Positions 1 through 7,602 of a stretch of 64,000 bases of DNA are shown in pieces. This stretch comes from Collinsella aerofaciens (GTDB lineage Bacteria; Actinomycetota; Coriobacteriia; Coriobacteriales; Coriobacteriaceae): positions 124,001-188,000 of the forward strand of contig NZ_SPFO01000001.1 of assembly GCF_005845035.1 (NCBI RefSeq). The letters run 5' to 3'. The translations under genes were made by a program, and so were the position numbers. Below the pieces are notes generated by a model. That model had not been told where the DNA came from. It did not search any database and saw only the letters and a list, made by a program, of their open reading frames with translations. Each line of letters opens with the position of its first letter. The stretch's first letter is position 1.

Positions 1-1018
1 GCGCGAGCGCGGCATCACGATTTCCGTCTCCCACGTTGAGTACGAGACCGCTGCCCGTCACTACGCTCACGTTGACTGCCCGGGCCACGCTGACTACGTC
101 AAGAACATGATCTCCGGCGCTGCTCAGATGGACGGCGCTATCCTGGTCATCGCTGCTACCGACGGCCCCATGGCTCAGACCCGCGAGCACATCCTGCTCG
201 CCCGTCAGGTCGGCGTTCCCTACATCGTCGTCTTCCTGAACAAGTGCGACATGGTCGACGATGACGAGCTCATCGACCTCGTCGAGATGGAAACCCGTGA
301 GCTCCTCTCCGAGTACGATTTCCCCGGCGACGACATCCCCGTCATCCGTGGCTCCGCTCTGGGCGCTCTCGAGGGCGACGCCAAGTGGATGGACGCCATT
401 CGCGAGCTCATGAAGGCCGTCGACGAGTACATCCCGACGCCTGCTCGTAACAACGACCTCCCGTTCCTGATGGCCGTTGAGGACGTTATGACCATCTCCG
501 GCCGTGGTACCGTTGCTACTGGCCGTGTCGAGCGCGGTGAGCTCAAGCTCAACGAGCCCGTCGAGATCGTCGGCATCAAGGATACCCAGAACACCGTCGT
601 TACCGGTATCGAGATGTTCCGTAAGTCCATGGACTTCTGCGAGGCTGGCGACAACGTCGGTCTGCTGCTCCGCGGCATCAAGCGTGAGGACATCGAGCGC
701 GGCCAGGTTCTCTGCAAGCCCGGTTCGGTTACCCCGCACACCAAGTTCACCGGCGAGATCTACGTTCTGACCAAGGAGGAGGGCGGCCGTCACACCCCGT
801 TCTTCGATGGTTATCGTCCTCAGTTCTACTTCCGTACCACCGACGTTACCGGTACGGTCAAGCTCCCCGAGGGCACCGAGATGGCTATGCCTGGTGACCA
901 CATCACCATCGAGGGCGACCTCATCCACCCGATCGCCATGGAGGAGGGCCTGCGCTTCGCTATCCGCGAGGGTGGCCACACCGTCGGTTCTGGCATCGTC
1001 TCCACGATCATTGAGTAA
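1..1018 (+). CDS. tuf: Elongation factor Tu, 5'-truncated by the window edge
   Basis: EF-Tu is the GTPase that brings aminoacyl-tRNA to the ribosomal A site. The frame is open from base 2, before the first internal ATG, and begins with RERGITI, so about 60 N-terminal residues including the P-loop lie outside the window; 338 residues are visible. Seen motifs are DCPGH (G3), NKCD (G4) and GSAL (G5), followed by beta-barrel domains 2 and 3 ending in [10 protein letters not shown] strong terminator follows at 1046. In many bacteria tuf follows fusA; here it stands upstream of rpmG-secE-nusG, with fusA about 39 kb away. Whether a second tuf copy exists cannot be told from this window. Confidence 0.98.
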   Translation, partial: RERGITISVSHVEYETAARHYAHVDCPGHADYVKNMISGAAQMDGAILVIAATDGPMAQTREHILLARQVGVPYIVVFLNKCDMVDDDELIDLVEMETRELLSEYDFPGDDIPVIRGSALGALEGDAKWMDAIRELMKAVDEYIPTPARNNDLPFLMAVEDVMTISGRGTVATGRVERGELKLNEPVEIVGIKDTQNTVVTGIEMFRKSMDFCEAGDNVGLLLRGIKREDIERGQVLCKPGSVTPHTKFTGEIYVLTKEEGGRHTPFFDGYRPQFYFRTTDVTGTVKLPEGTEMAMPGDHITIEGDLIHPIAMEEGLRFAIREGGHTVGSGIVSTIIE

Positions 1019-1045
1019 ATTAGCTCTTTGATATAGCTGACTTAG

Positions 1046-1081
1046 AGAACCCGGCACTTATATGGGTGCCGGGTTCTTTTC
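1046..1081 (+). terminator. Rho-independent terminator after tuf
   Basis: A 12-bp perfect stem, AGAACCCGGCAC with GTGCCGGGTTCT, around an 8-nt loop is followed by a T-run. It lies 28 nt after the tuf stop codon. Confidence 0.92.
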
Positions 1082-1223
1082 TGCAATGGATATTGAGCCG
1101 TTGCTGGTGTCGAGAGGATCGATAATGGTCCTGGATGCACCGTCGATTAGCTCTCGATGGCTTCATTGATGTGTTCCAAATATGAATGGATCCACCGAGA
1201 ACCAATTGACTCGAGGTTTTCAT

Positions 1224-1253
1224 TGACAGCACTTACGTGGAGCTGATAAAGTA
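1224..1253 (+). promoter_or_regulatory. Probable sigma-A promoter for rpmG-trpT-secE-nusG
   Basis: TTGACA at 1224-1229 is separated by 18 nt from TAAAGT at 1248-1253, about 45 nt before rpmG. The remaining 1082-1297 region shows no ORF that I can support. Confidence 0.6.
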
Positions 1254-1297
1254 ACAACTCGTGCCCGTACGGGGCGGAAATGAAAGGTTCAGGATAC

Positions 1298-1447
1298 ATG
1301 CGTACTCTAGTTACTCTTGCGTGTACTAAGTGCAAGCGCCGCAACTATACGACCACCAAGAACAAGTCGACCATGCCTGATCGTATGGAGATCAAGAAGT
1401 ATTGCCCCTGGTGCCGTCACCACACGCTGCACAAAGAGACTCGCTAG
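1298..1447 (+). CDS. rpmG: 50S ribosomal protein L33
   Basis: A 49-residue protein starting [17 protein letters not shown] and ending [14 protein letters not shown]. It is a small large-subunit protein with two CxxC pairs (CTKC near residue 9 and CPWC near residue 36), the zinc-binding form of L33. The length is normal for the family. An AAAGG sequence about 11 nt ahead of the ATG may serve as ribosome binding site. The order rpmG, trpT, secE, nusG is common in actinobacteria and firmicutes and suggests co-transcription. Confidence 0.95.
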   Translation: MRTLVTLACTKCKRRNYTTTKNKSTMPDRMEIKKYCPWCRHHTLHKETR

Positions 1448-1460
1448 TCTCTAGTCACAT

Positions 1461-1536
1461 ACGCCAGTAGTTCAATTGGTAGAGCATCGGTCTCCAAAAC
1501 CGAGTGTTGAGGGTTCGAGTCCTTCCTGGCGTGCCA
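1461..1536 (+). tRNA. trpT: tRNA-Trp (anticodon CCA)
   Basis: A full cloverleaf can be folded: acceptor stem ACGCCAG/CTGGCGT, D arm GTTC/GAGC, anticodon stem TCGGT/ACCGA with loop CTCCAAA (anticodon CCA), T arm with TTCGAGT loop, discriminator G and an encoded CCA end. It is the usual tRNA between rpmG and secE. Confidence 0.97.
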
Positions 1537-1545
1537 GTCATTATT

Positions 1546-1573
1546 CCGTAAGCTCCCACTTGGGGGCTTACGG
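1546..1573 (+). terminator. Hairpin between trpT and secE, possible weak terminator or attenuator
   Basis: CCGTAAGCTCCC pairs with GGGGGCTTACGG (one G-U pair) around a 4-nt loop. Only a short TTT follows, so it may trim the tRNA 3' end or partly terminate rather than stop all transcription into secE. Confidence 0.5.
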
Positions 1574-1612
1574 TTTACTCATGTATAAGCGCATTGCGCG
1601 GAGGTAACCCAA

Positions 1613-1951
1613 ATGGCCAACAAGAAGAACAAGAAGAAGGCTCAGCAGCCGGCACCTGCCAACAAAGCTGCCGCCAACTCCAAGGTTGAGGCCAAGAAGG
1701 CCGTTGCCAAGAAGAACGAGAAGGCTGCGAAGTCCAAGAAGAACGAGAAGCCTGGTTTCTTCGCCCGCACCAAGAAGTATTTCGCTTCGGTCAAGTCCGA
1801 GATGAAGCGTGTCACGTGGCCCGATAAGAAGGAGCTCGTGAACTACTCGGTTGTTGTTTGCGCTTCTCTGATCGTCGTCGGCGTCGTCATCGCTCTGCTC
1901 GATGCTGGCTTTGGCGAGGCTCTTGCTCTGTTCTCTGGATTGAGGGGCTAA
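1613..1951 (+). CDS. secE: Preprotein translocase subunit SecE
   Basis: SecE is the small essential membrane subunit of the SecYEG channel. The 112-residue protein has a Lys/Ala-rich hydrophilic N-terminus (about residues 1-48), then the family signature KSEMKRVTWPDKKEL near residue 65 and a single C-terminal membrane helix near 80-105. The N-terminal extension is longer than in minimal 60-residue SecE proteins but is common in actinobacteria. GGAGG lies 8 nt before the ATG. nusG follows after 3 nt, so the two are one operon. Confidence 0.96.
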   Translation: MANKKNKKKAQQPAPANKAAANSKVEAKKAVAKKNEKAAKSKKNEKPGFFARTKKYFASVKSEMKRVTWPDKKELVNYSVVVCASLIVVGVVIALLDAGFGEALALFSGLRG

Positions 1952-1954
1952 ACC

Positions 1955-2491
1955 ATGTCTAAGCGTTGGTACGTCGTTCACACTTACTCTGGATACGAGA
2001 ACCGCGTTAAGTCCGATCTCGAGCATCGCATCGAGACTATGGGCATGCAGGACCGTATCTTTGATATCGAGATTCCTATGGAGCGCGTCACCGAGATTAA
2101 AGAGGGTGGCAAGCGTGAGACCAAGGATTCCAAGATCTTCCCGGGTTATGTCCTGGTCCGCATGGAGATGGATGACGATGCTTGGACGTGTGTTCGTAAC
2201 ACGCCTGGCGTCACCGGTTTCCTAGGCGGCAACGGCAAGCCCGCTCCGCTTTCCCGCGACGAGTACAACAAGATGACTCGTCGTCCCGGTAAGGGCGATT
2301 CGCCCAAGCGCACCTCGGTTGATATTGAGGTCGGTACGTCCGTCCGCGTCACCGATGGCCCGCTTACCGACTTTGATGGCAAGGTCTCCGAGGTTAACAC
2401 CGAGGCTGGCAAGCTCAAGGTCACGCTGATGATCTTTGGCCGCGAGACGCCGGTCGAGCTCGACTTTAACCAGGTCGCTGTCATCGCTTAA
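1955..2491 (+). CDS. nusG: Transcription termination/antitermination factor NusG
   Basis: NusG binds RNA polymerase and couples it to Rho or to the ribosome. The 178-residue protein has an NGN domain beginning [16 protein letters not shown] and a C-terminal KOW domain around residues 125-160 ([19 protein letters not shown]). The length is normal. It is 3 nt downstream of secE. rplK starts 120 nt further on; that gap has no clear terminator, so read-through into rplKA is possible. Confidence 0.98.
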   Translation: MSKRWYVVHTYSGYENRVKSDLEHRIETMGMQDRIFDIEIPMERVTEIKEGGKRETKDSKIFPGYVLVRMEMDDDAWTCVRNTPGVTGFLGGNGKPAPLSRDEYNKMTRRPGKGDSPKRTSVDIEVGTSVRVTDGPLTDFDGKVSEVNTEAGKLKVTLMIFGRETPVELDFNQVAVIA

Positions 2492-2611
2492 GTTTTCGTC
2501 CGTTCGCGCGAGCGTGCTTCTTCTGTGACTGCTCATCTCAGGAGTGCTTCTAACACGTGCGTGCTTACGATATAGCAAGTACTTCACACTCGTGATTCGA
2601 AAGGAATGACC

Positions 2612-3040
2612 ATGGCTGAGAAGAAGGTTGCCAACGTCATTAAGCTCCAGATTCCTGCTGGTGCAGCAAACCCCGCTCCTCCCGTCGGCCCCGCCCTGGG
2701 CGCTGCTGGCGTGAACATCATGCAGTTCTGCCAGGCCTTTAACGCCGAGACGCAGGACAAGAAGGGTGACATCATCCCCGTTGAGATCTCTGTCTACGAG
2801 GACAAGTCCTTCTCCTTCATCACCAAGACCCCGCCGGCGGCTCACCTTATCAAGAAGGAGCTGAACCTCAAGTCTGGTTCCGCTAAGCCCCAGGCTGACA
2901 AGGTTGGTCAGCTCTCCCAGGAGCAGCTCACCAAGATCGCCGAGATCAAGATGCCGGACCTCAATGCCAACGACATTGACGCCGCCAAGAAGATCATCGC
3001 CGGTACCGCCCGTTCCATGGGCGTCACCATCGCTGAGTAG
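2612..3040 (+). CDS. rplK: 50S ribosomal protein L11
   Basis: L11 forms the GTPase-associated centre with 23S rRNA. The start [17 protein letters not shown] is chosen over an in-frame ATG two codons upstream because AAGG sits 7 nt before it, while the earlier ATG overlaps the ribosome binding site. The result is 142 residues, the usual size. The proline-rich [10 protein letters not shown] stretch near residue 21 is the thiostrepton-binding N-terminal domain. It is followed by rplA, the classical pair. Confidence 0.97.
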   Translation: MAEKKVANVIKLQIPAGAANPAPPVGPALGAAGVNIMQFCQAFNAETQDKKGDIIPVEISVYEDKSFSFITKTPPAAHLIKKELNLKSGSAKPQADKVGQLSQEQLTKIAEIKMPDLNANDIDAAKKIIAGTARSMGVTIAE

Positions 3041-3054
3041 CGATTTCTTATGGT

Positions 3055-3085
3055 AACGGCGGGTGCTCCGACCGGGGCGCCCGTT
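3055..3085 (+). other. GC-rich hairpin between rplK and rplA
   Basis: AACGGCGGGTGC and GCGCCCGTT can pair around a short loop. No T-run follows, so a terminator is unlikely. An L1-binding or processing site would fit the position, but I cannot show the L1-site consensus. Confidence 0.3.
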
Positions 3086-3157
3086 AAATGTGTGCAATAG
3101 GGCACACGATACGATGTGGGAGGGCTCACGCCCGTTTAACCACAGGAGGTAATGCAC

Positions 3158-3865
3158 ATGGCTAAGCATGGTAAGAGCTATAACGCCGCTGCCGAGAAGA
3201 TCGACCGCGCCACGCTCTACACCCCCCTTCAGGCTGCCAAGCTCATCAAGGAGCTCGACACTGCAAAGTTCGACGAGACCGTCGAGGCTCACTTCCGTCT
3301 GGGCATCGATACTCGTAAGGCTGACCAGAACATCCGTGGTTCCATCTCCCTGCCCCACGGCACCGGCAAGACCGTTCGTGTTGCCGTCTTCGCCGAGGGC
3401 GAGAAGGCCCGTGAGGCTGAGGCTGCCGGCGCCGACATCATCGGTTCCGACGAGCTCGTCGCCCAGATTCAGAAGGGCGAGATCAACTTCGACGCCGCTA
3501 TCGCTACGCCGAACATGATGGCCAAGGTTGGCCGCATCGGTAAGATCCTTGGTCCCCGTGGCCTCATGCCGAACCCCAAGCTCGGCACCGTGACCATGGA
3601 CGTCGCCAAGATGGTCTCCGAGCTCAAGGCTGGCCGCGTTGAGTACCGCGCCGACCGCTACGGCATCTGCCACGTGCCCCTGGGCAAGAAGTCCTTCTCT
3701 GAGCAGCAGCTCGTCGAGAACTACGCTGCCCTGTACACCGAGATTCTGCGCGTCAAGCCCTCTTCTGCTAAGGGCAAGTACGTCAAGTCCATCTCCGTGT
3801 CTTCCACCATGGGCCCTGGCGTCAAGGTCGATCCCGCTGTCCAGCGTGACTTCCTGGCTGAGTAA
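3158..3865 (+). CDS. rplA: 50S ribosomal protein L1
   Basis: L1 forms the mobile stalk near the ribosomal E site and often represses its own mRNA. The start [16 protein letters not shown] is preferred because AGGAGGT ends 7 nt before it; the ATG two codons earlier is only 1 nt from that site. The protein has 235 residues, the usual length, with the signature [19 protein letters not shown] near residue 128. A strong terminator follows, so rplKA is separated from rplJL, which lies about 22 kb downstream. Confidence 0.98.
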   Translation: MAKHGKSYNAAAEKIDRATLYTPLQAAKLIKELDTAKFDETVEAHFRLGIDTRKADQNIRGSISLPHGTGKTVRVAVFAEGEKAREAEAAGADIIGSDELVAQIQKGEINFDAAIATPNMMAKVGRIGKILGPRGLMPNPKLGTVTMDVAKMVSELKAGRVEYRADRYGICHVPLGKKSFSEQQLVENYAALYTEILRVKPSSAKGKYVKSISVSSTMGPGVKVDPAVQRDFLAE

Positions 3866-3901
3866 CTGCTAGTTACTGCCTGAGTACAGCAAGCATTGCT
3901 A

Positions 3902-3940
3902 AAGAAACCCGGTTCTGCCTTGTGCAGGACCGGGTTTCTT
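3902..3940 (+). terminator. Terminator after rplA
   Basis: AAGAAACCCGGTTCTGC pairs with GCAGGACCGGGTTTCTT around a short loop. The stem carries its own A/T ends, so it could work in both directions. Confidence 0.9.
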
Positions 3941-3956
3941 GCTATCGCGTCAAAAG

Positions 3957-3989
3957 CACCATAAAGGGGACAGTGTCCCCTTTATGGTG
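3957..3989. repeat. Perfect 16-bp palindrome of the GGGACAG family
   Basis: CACCATAAAGGGGACA is followed by a single G and its exact reverse complement. It sits between the convergent ends of rplA and the metallophosphoesterase, overlapping neither stop codon. The GGGGACA/TGTCCCC core links it to other intergenic repeats near 6675, 9692, 9743, 36575, 38359, 52427, 53691 and 61982. Confidence 0.8.
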
Positions 3990-3990
3990 G

Positions 3991-4701
3991 TTACCAGGGT
4001 GTTCTGGCTGTTGAGGACTCGATGGCTTCGTGGCGTTTGAGCTCGCGGCGCATGGTTTGTGAGTTGAGCCAAGCTGCTTGCCAGCCGCGGATGGGGTAGT
4101 GCGTCTGGTCGAGCTCAAACTGCGTATAGCCGCAGGCGTTGATGATCGTCGTTCCACACACATGCTGACGCTCGCGCTGAAAATCGCAACCGTAGCTTTG
4201 GTGCACATGCCCGTGCACCATGTAGTCGGGATTCCAGGATTCGAGTGCTGTGTTAAAACACTCGAATCCTCGATGCGGCAGATCGTCCAGATCACCCATA
4301 CCGGCGGCGGGTGCATGGGTAAGCAGAATGTCGCACCCGCCGACCATCCTAACCTTACGCGACAGCTTACGCATGCGCTTGGACATCTCGCGTTCGGTGT
4401 ACATGTTGGCGCCGTCGCGATAACGCATGGACCCGCCAAGGCCCGCAATGCGAATCCCTCGGTACGTGTACACGCTGTCCTCTACGCAGATACATCCACC
4501 CGGTGCATGACGTGCGTAGCGGTCATCGTGATTGCCGCGCACGTAGATGAGCGGTTTGTTGATGACCGTAACCAAAAACTCAAGATAGTCCGGGTCCAGA
4601 TCGCCGGCGGACAAAATCAGGTCGACTCCCTCAAAGCGTTCCTTGCGAAAGCACTCCCAAAGGCATCGTTCTTCGGTATCGGCTATGGCAAGGATTTTCA
4701 T
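3991..4701 (-). CDS. Calcineurin-like metallophosphoesterase
   Basis: A 236-residue soluble protein with the metal-binding motifs of the family in order: D8 in the first strand, GDLD at 33-36, GNHDD at 56-60, THAP at 128-131 and GHVH at 164-167. The first motif is D-T-E instead of the usual D-x-H, so one metal ligand may be replaced. The substrate is unknown; a phosphodiesterase or phosphatase activity is inferred from the family. The gene overlaps the end of the upstream BMP-like gene by 4 nt (ATGA type), so the two are translated together and probably act together. Confidence 0.88.
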   Translation of the reverse strand: MKILAIADTEERCLWECFRKERFEGVDLILSAGDLDPDYLEFLVTVINKPLIYVRGNHDDRYARHAPGGCICVEDSVYTYRGIRIAGLGGSMRYRDGANMYTEREMSKRMRKLSRKVRMVGGCDILLTHAPAAGMGDLDDLPHRGFECFNTALESWNPDYMVHGHVHQSYGCDFQRERQHVCGTTIINACGYTQFELDQTHYPIRGWQAAWLNSQTMRRELKRHEAIESSTARTPW

Positions 4702-6614
4702 AGGGCAGGGACTTTCGGCTCATCGTCGAGCTGCGGAATGGTGCCTACCACGTTGTCCGCCAGCCAATTCATCTCGACAATCTGCGTGCTCGGCAGCGGA
4801 GGGAAGCCTTCGATCTGTACCACGCCGTTCTGGCTGTGGAGCTCGCCGCCAAAGGGGTTGATGGATCCCACAACAATGCCGTTGCGGAGCAACTGCACGA
4901 GTTTGCGCGTTTGGTAGGGTAGGCCCGGAGCGTAACGGATGTCGATAACGCCGGAGCTCATGCCATACCAGTAGTTGACAGCGCGCACTTGGTTGTCGTC
5001 GCTGGTCTCGTCCCACGTGCCGTGAAGAAGGCTGCGAACGATGAGCTCGTAGTAACGGCCCCAGTTCCATACCGGCATGGCGATGCCGGTAACCTTGCCA
5101 TCGACCAGGCGGTGAAGTCCGTAGGCCGTGGGGTCTTCGAGCGACTTTGACATGTCGGCGCCGGTCATGACGCTTACACCTTCGCGGCACATGGCCTCGG
5201 CAAGGCCTCCGGCGGGCACATCGCCCCAAGTCAGGATAATTTGCGCACGGGGGTCGAGCAGCGAGGCGCCAATCGCAAAGGCGTTGATCTCGCTGAGCGC
5301 GCCCGAGGCGAAGACCGACGCGTGGTAGCCGATGCGGTGGTTGTCCGCCATGCTGGCGGCAAGGGCGCCCAGGAGGAACTTGGCCTCGTACATCTTGCCA
5401 AAGTACGAACGGACGCTTTGATGGGGAAGGCCGATAGAGCAGTTGAGGAACCGAACCTGGGGATACTCAACGGCAGCCCTGAGCGTGTATTCCATCAGGC
5501 GGTGCGAGGTCGAGAAGATGACGTTTGCCCCATGTTTGACAGCCGTTTCCACGGCGGCGTAGAACACATCCGGATCGTGACAGTCCTCGAACGCCTCGGT
5601 GCGCACGATACCGCCAAAGTGCTCATCGAGATACTGACGCCCTTGGTCGTGCAGGCTGTCCCAGCTCGACATCGCACAGGGGAACTCATGGATAAAGGCG
5701 ATGCGCAGGGGGTTGGTCGCCGAATAGACGGTCTTGCCCATAAAGAAGTTGAGCACGCCGGAGGTGGACTTGGCGGGCGACTCCTCCTCGTCGACGCTCG
5801 GCGCTTCAACAAGATCGACCTTGTCCTCGTCATTTTTGCCGGCAATGACCAGCTCGCGCCAAATCTTGCACAGGCGGTTTACGACGATATCCGTTGGCGT
5901 ATCCAGCAGGCGGTCCTGGTTGTACACATTGAGGTACACGAGCATGGCGTCGGCGGGCGTAATGTCCAGGTGGTCGCCGCCTGCGCGAAGGTAGGCGCGC
6001 TTAAAGAGCAGGAAGGTGTGGCGCAGGTAGTCGACCTTTTTCTGCGGCCATTTTTCGATAAGATTCTGACCGAGCATCTTGGCGAGCGTCTCGTAGCTTC
6101 CCTCACGCGAGAACTCGATCTCGTATAGGGGGCAGACGCGCCAAAACGCGCAGAATTCACCGTACAGGCGGCTTTCGACGGAATCCCATGTGCCGGGGTA
6201 GAGACGGGTGACCCTGGCCGAAACCGTTGGAGCGTCCAAGAATTTGAGGACACTGACGCGTTTATTGCCTTCCTGGACATAGAACCGATGCATGAACTCG
6301 GTGACGATGATGGGGTCGCGATAGCCCTCGGTTACCTGGATGTCGTAGAGGTTGGACCACTTGCGGGCGAACTCGGTGTTAAACGGCAGCAGGGGCATAA
6401 AGTTGCATGAAAAGGCGGACTGACGGCCCTTGGTGACAGTGCCGACGACCATTTCGATCGGAATATCCCGCAGGCCGACACTCACTCGCTGACCTAAGGG
6501 GAGCTGAGCAATCAAACTGTCGAGGTCCGTAAGGTATGGATGCTCGCTTTGGCTAATGGCGCGTCGACGTCCTTGCTCGCCGCGCTTGCGTGCTTGACGA
6601 TAGGCCTCTTCCAT
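4698..6614 (-). CDS. ParB-like domain fused to a BMP/PnrA-type ligand-binding domain
   Basis: A 638-residue protein without signal peptide or membrane segment. About residues 30-135 resemble a ParB/sulfiredoxin-type fold, with EGNKRVSVLKFLDAP as the most telling stretch. From about residue 300 (NPLRIAFIHEFP) to the end it looks like a basic-membrane-protein family periplasmic-type binding domain, with motifs such as VIFSTSHRLMEYTL and KMYEAKFLLGALAASMAD. BMP domains usually bind nucleosides outside the cell; the lack of an export signal suggests a cytoplasmic sensor. It overlaps the metallophosphoesterase gene by 4 nt. A GGGAG ribosome binding site precedes the ATG. The function is unknown. 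Confidence 0.75.
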   Translation of the reverse strand: MEEAYRQARKRGEQGRRRAISQSEHPYLTDLDSLIAQLPLGQRVSVGLRDIPIEMVVGTVTKGRQSAFSCNFMPLLPFNTEFARKWSNLYDIQVTEGYRDPIIVTEFMHRFYVQEGNKRVSVLKFLDAPTVSARVTRLYPGTWDSVESRLYGEFCAFWRVCPLYEIEFSREGSYETLAKMLGQNLIEKWPQKKVDYLRHTFLLFKRAYLRAGGDHLDITPADAMLVYLNVYNQDRLLDTPTDIVVNRLCKIWRELVIAGKNDEDKVDLVEAPSVDEEESPAKSTSGVLNFFMGKTVYSATNPLRIAFIHEFPCAMSSWDSLHDQGRQYLDEHFGGIVRTEAFEDCHDPDVFYAAVETAVKHGANVIFSTSHRLMEYTLRAAVEYPQVRFLNCSIGLPHQSVRSYFGKMYEAKFLLGALAASMADNHRIGYHASVFASGALSEINAFAIGASLLDPRAQIILTWGDVPAGGLAEAMCREGVSVMTGADMSKSLEDPTAYGLHRLVDGKVTGIAMPVWNWGRYYELIVRSLLHGTWDETSDDNQVRAVNYWYGMSSGVIDIRYAPGLPYQTRKLVQLLRNGIVVGSINPFGGELHSQNGVVQIEGFPPLPSTQIVEMNWLADNVVGTIPQLDDEPKVPAL

Positions 6615-6670
6615 GATGTTGCTCCCTTAGTCGTTTAAACAACTACATAAACCATGGTACCACGAATGAA

Positions 6671-6705
6671 AACCACCACAAAGGTGCCTGTCCCTTTTTG
6701 GCGGG
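6671..6705. repeat. GGGACAG-family intergenic repeat
   Basis: AACCACCACAAAGGTGCC followed by TGTCCCTTTTTGGCGGGTT lies between the MscS gene end and the start of the BMP-like gene. The CTGTCCCTTTTTGGC part matches copies at 9743 and 38359. Confidence 0.6.
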
Positions 6706-7473
6706 TTAGGCGATGATGGGGGCGATGGCGCGGATGCAGGCGTCGGCTGCCGTGAAAGTAGTGCTGTCGTCGCTGACGATAAAGATGATCTTTCCTTTGA
6801 TGCCAAAGTCGTCGATTTCGCTAAAGAGTACGTAGGGCTCCTTGTCAAAGCCCGAGATGGGAAGCACGGCGGCTTTGGTGGCGCTGGTCAGCTCGTCTGC
6901 CAGTGCGTCCAGTGAAGCCCACTTGGACGTGTCCTTGACCGCGACGGGCACGGCAACGCGCCCAAAGGGCATGAGGTGCACGAGCGTGTTCTTGGAGATG
7001 TTGGAGTTGGGGACGATGATGGTCTGCCCACAGGCATCCTCAATCGTTGTATGGCGCCAAGTGATGTCTTGGACCACGCCGGATACGCCGCCGACCTCGA
7101 TATTGTCGCCGGGCTTGATGATGCCCATAAAGGTCACCTGCATGCCGCCGATAAGGTTTGACAGCGTGTCCTGAAAGCCGAGCGAGATGGCGATGCCGCC
7201 GACGCCAAGGGCGGCGACGAGCGCGTTTGCGTTAATGCCAAAGCAGTTATCGAGGATAAAGCTGCCGCCAATCATCCAGATGACGGCGCGCGCGATGTTG
7301 ATGAAGATACTCGATGCCGGAAGCGGGTTATCGTCTCGGTTAAGCAGATGGTTCAGGGTCTTGGATACGACCTTGGCGGCGACGGCGGTGCCTATCGCCA
7401 AGATGACGGCCCAGATGATGTTGTGGACCCACCGTTGCTCAAAGAAATGAAGAATCGGCTCAAACAATTCCAT
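6706..7473 (-). CDS. Small-conductance mechanosensitive channel (MscS family)
   Basis: A 255-residue membrane protein that should open under membrane tension to release solutes. N-terminal hydrophobic segments lie at about residues 17-40 and 58-85; the pore helix contains ALVAALGVGGIAISLGFQDTLSN, the Gly/Ala-rich TM3 signature, followed by the beta-domain with PGDNIEVGGVSGVVQDITWRHTTI. The start MELFEPILHFFEQ is chosen because AGGAGG lies 10 nt upstream; an earlier in-frame ATG has no such site. Slightly shorter than E. coli MscS (286). It is followed, without a clear terminator, by a GGGACAG repeat. Confidence 0.93.
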   Translation of the reverse strand: MELFEPILHFFEQRWVHNIIWAVILAIGTAVAAKVVSKTLNHLLNRDDNPLPASSIFINIARAVIWMIGGSFILDNCFGINANALVAALGVGGIAISLGFQDTLSNLIGGMQVTFMGIIKPGDNIEVGGVSGVVQDITWRHTTIEDACGQTIIVPNSNISKNTLVHLMPFGRVAVPVAVKDTSKWASLDALADELTSATKAAVLPISGFDKEPYVLFSEIDDFGIKGKIIFIVSDDSTTFTAADACIRAIAPIIA

Positions 7474-7517
7474 GTAGGGAAAACCTCCTAATGATCGTTC
7501 AACCATGATACCCACCA

Positions 7518-7551
7518 AGAAGCCCGTCCGATCAAATTCGGACGGGCTTCT
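7518..7551 (-). terminator. Hairpin after the 5'-nucleotidase gene
   Basis: AGAAGCCCGTCCGA pairs perfectly with TCGGACGGGCTTCT around 6 nt, 52 nt past the stop codon in the minus direction. A T-run is not obvious, so termination efficiency is uncertain. Confidence 0.6.
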
Positions 7552-7602
7552 GTGCTCGATATAAGGTTTACGCGGCGGGGCTGTAAGGCCCGGCGGTGTA
7601 GC

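Noticed and set aside
2222..3673. A 483-codon minus-strand frame opposite nusG-rplK-rplA
   Set aside because: Runs through three ribosomal/transcription genes and an rplK-rplA spacer; composition is typical of an antisense frame.
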